64,000 bases of DNA, taken from positions 27,425-91,424 of the forward strand of contig JAKPSI010000064.1 in the NCBI GenBank assembly GCA_029555415.1, given 5' to 3'. Numbering within the stretch: the first letter of the stretch is position 1; every line of letters starts with the position of its first letter. The notes under the pieces are model-generated. The model worked only from the letters and a program-made list of their open reading frames with translations. It had not been told where the DNA came from and did no database searches. Positions 62,566 to 64,000 of the stretch are shown one piece after another. The stretch is from Bacteroidota bacterium. GTDB lineage: Bacteria; Bacteroidota; Bacteroidia; Chitinophagales; Chitinophagaceae. The position numbers and the translations under genes were made by a program.

Positions 62566-63678
62566 TTGGCCGGCATTTATATTCATATCCCTTTTTGCAA
62601 GTCCGCCTGTCATTACTGCAATTTCCATTTCAGTACTTCCCTGCGGTACAAGCCGGAACTCCTGAACGCATTGGCGAAGGAAATCGTATTGCAGCGGCCT
62701 TATCTTTCGGGAGAAAGTCTGGAGACGGTCTATTTTGGCGGCGGCACGCCGAGCCTTTGTACAGTGGAAGAATTGCAGACACTGGTCCGTACCATTCGTG
62801 AAAACTATACGGTAACTACGGATGCGGAAGTGACGATCGAGGTGAATCCCGATGATATCACGACTGAGAAACTGGAAGGCTGGAAGGCAGCTGGCGTTAC
62901 ACGGCTGAGCATCGGGCTGCAGAGTTTTTTTGAAGAAGACCTGCGATGGATGAACCGCGCGCATACGGCGGAGCAGGCGAAGCAGACTCTGGAACTGGCG
63001 CTTACTTATTTCCCGAACATAACGATCGATCTGATATACGGCGTACCCGGATTGACGGATGAAAAGTGGAAGGTGAATATCGATACGGCATTGTCGCTGG
63101 GCATTCCGCATCTCTCCTGTTACGCATTGACGGTAGAACCTAAAACGCCACTGGATAAACTGATCCGCACACAGCAGAGAGAGCCCGTGGATCCGGACAA
63201 ACAATCGGATCAGTTCCTGTATCTGATGGAACGCATGGAGCAGGCGGGCTTTGAGCATTATGAGATCAGCAATTTCGCGAAGCCGGGATTCAGGAGCCGT
63301 CATAACTCGTCTTACTGGAAAGGCAGGCCGTACCTGGGTATCGGCCCATCGGCACATTCATTCAATGGCAGCTCGCGTCAGTGGAATGTGGCGAATAACC
63401 AGCAATACATCGCGGCACTGGAAAAGAACGAGATCCCTTTTGAGATCGAAGTACTGACAGTTTCACAGCAGAGGAATGAACAGATCATGATCGCGCTGCG
63501 GACGATGGAAGGACTGGATGTGAGCGGATGGCCTGTTGCCGATCAGATAGAATTTGAAAAAGAAGCAACGCCATTTTTGAACAGTGGTCAGATGATGAAA
63601 AGCGGAACCGTTTTTTGTTTGACGAAAGAGGGTCGGTTGCTGGCGGATGGGATCGCGGCGGCGTTGTTTCGTTTATAG
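62566..63678 (+). CDS. hemW: Radical SAM haem chaperone HemW
   Basis: 370 residues. The [4Fe-4S] motif CKSACHYC gives Cys11, Cys15 and Cys18, with GIYIHIPFCKS before it and FGGGTPSL after, typical of HemW/HemN-like proteins. The C-terminal HemN-type domain is present, and the lack of the long N-terminal extension of true HemN fits HemW, the chaperone that delivers haem rather than the oxygen-independent coproporphyrinogen oxidase. Start is a TTG at 62566; no ATG lies near enough. A G-rich repeat follows the stop. Confidence 0.9.
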   Translation: MAGIYIHIPFCKSACHYCNFHFSTSLRYKPELLNALAKEIVLQRPYLSGESLETVYFGGGTPSLCTVEELQTLVRTIRENYTVTTDAEVTIEVNPDDITTEKLEGWKAAGVTRLSIGLQSFFEEDLRWMNRAHTAEQAKQTLELALTYFPNITIDLIYGVPGLTDEKWKVNIDTALSLGIPHLSCYALTVEPKTPLDKLIRTQQREPVDPDKQSDQFLYLMERMEQAGFEHYEISNFAKPGFRSRHNSSYWKGRPYLGIGPSAHSFNGSSRQWNVANNQQYIAALEKNEIPFEIEVLTVSQQRNEQIMIALRTMEGLDVSGWPVADQIEFEKEATPFLNSGQMMKSGTVFCLTKEGRLLADGIAAALFRL

Positions 63679-63696
63679 CACGTGGGTGAAGGTTTT

Positions 63697-63750
63697 GGGT
63701 TGCGGGTTGCGGGTTTTGGGTTGCGAGTTGCGGGTTGCGGGTTGCGGGTT
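63697..63750. repeat. GGGTTGC tandem tract with G-quadruplex potential
   Basis: GGGTTGC repeated about seven times with variants such as GGGTTTT and GAGTTGC. 63697-63720 fits the pattern of four GGG runs with 4-nt loops. It is the reverse complement of the AACCCGC words at 16661 and 38935. Confidence 0.75.
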
Positions 63751-63798
63751 AGCAGAGCTTCTCAACCATCCTCTTCAAGTAAATTTAAACACGGATTT

Positions 63799-64000
63799 CT
63801 ATCCTTCAGCAATGATCTTTTTGATCAGTGAGATCTGTCCCATATGATAGTGCGTGTGTTCAATGATGCCTAACAAATTGCGGTGATAGCTGCCGTATTT
63901 GGGATCGGCGAAATCCTGATCCAGTTTTTCATCCGGGATCTTTTCCACGAGCGACACGAATTTCTCGGCATTGGCCCAGAAGCCTGCCAGCAGGTCCTGC
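63799..64000 (-). CDS. DinB family protein, partial (N-terminus outside window)
   Basis: The last 67 codons of a gene that enters from the right edge, ending in TAG. The reading frame shows NAEKFVSLVEKIPDEKLDQD, then YHRNLLGIIEHTHYHMGQIS and LIKKIIAEG, the C-terminal helix pair of DinB/DUF1572-like proteins. Paired His in HTHYH likely bind a metal ion. DinB-like proteins act as thiol-dependent S-transferases in some cases, but the specific role here is unknown. Confidence 0.82.
   Translation of the reverse strand, partial: QDLLAGFWANAEKFVSLVEKIPDEKLDQDFADPKYGSYHRNLLGIIEHTHYHMGQISLIKKIIAEG

Overview
The window looks like chromosomal DNA from a member of the phylum Bacteroidota, most likely the class Chitinophagia (Chitinophagaceae-like). 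The evidence is: the gliding/type IX secretion core gldK-gldL-gldM-gldN with DUF4271 and hemD upstream; gldB beside nadE; TonB-dependent and other outer-membrane beta-barrel proteins; a Bat-type moxR-DUF58-BatD-like-batA cluster; an ECF sigma factor; near absence of Shine-Dalgarno sites; many TTG starts; and several matches to the Bacteroidota promoter (TTG, 17-23 bp spacer, TAnnTTTG). It is an ordinary, dense chromosomal region. I see no rRNA, tRNA, insertion sequence, prophage, integrase or CRISPR array.

Layout. 0-8.5 kb: partial dtd, arfB, a di-haem peroxidase, a coiled-coil secreted protein, a flippase, an MBL-fold hydrolase and a large TolB-propeller/beta-barrel protein. 8.6-12.1 kb: a minus-strand envelope cluster (creD, four small membrane proteins, one winged-helix regulator) with two matching palindromes ahead of its two transcription units. 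12.2-16.6 kb: a DUF5686 outer-membrane protein, a MORN/hydrolase fusion and a small AT-rich lipoprotein gene. 16.7-20.9 kb: glycerol operon glpK-glpD-glpF-ridA. 21-26.2 kb: membrane protein, class III aminotransferase and a very long TraB/GumN protein. 26.4-28.8 kb: gamma carbonic anhydrase, small lipoprotein, hypothetical protein, rsgA. 28.8-32.8 kb: batA, BatD-like, DUF58, moxR. 33-40.8 kb: lipoprotein, nadE, gldB, apaG, icd, 4Fe-4S mono-cluster protein, SUI1/YciH, nadC, DUF4783. 41-48 kb: gpmI, haem-binding protein, unknown, TonB receptor, ECF sigma factor and a membrane-tethered barrel protein. 48.2-50.6 kb: lipoprotein and uvrC. 50.8-59.8 kb: gldN/M/L/K, YyaL-like protein, hemD, DUF4271. 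59.9-64 kb: two-repeat lipoprotein, BamA/TamA-like protein, hemW and a partial DinB protein.

Functional themes: envelope biogenesis and T9SS/gliding, haem biosynthesis and uptake (hemD, hemW, haem-binding protein, receptor), glycerol use, NAD synthesis (nadE, nadC) and translation or ribosome quality control (dtd, arfB, rsgA, YciH).

The least explained signal is between the genes. Many intergenic gaps hold short degenerate tandem 'word' tracts that recur as exact 14-18 nt matches in distant gaps and in both orientations. Two genes share almost the same repeat-built leader up to the ATG. A 36-bp hairpin repeat sits 18-21 bp upstream of arfB and glpK. Some tracts can form G-quadruplexes. The creD palindromes are a second candidate for an undescribed regulatory unit.
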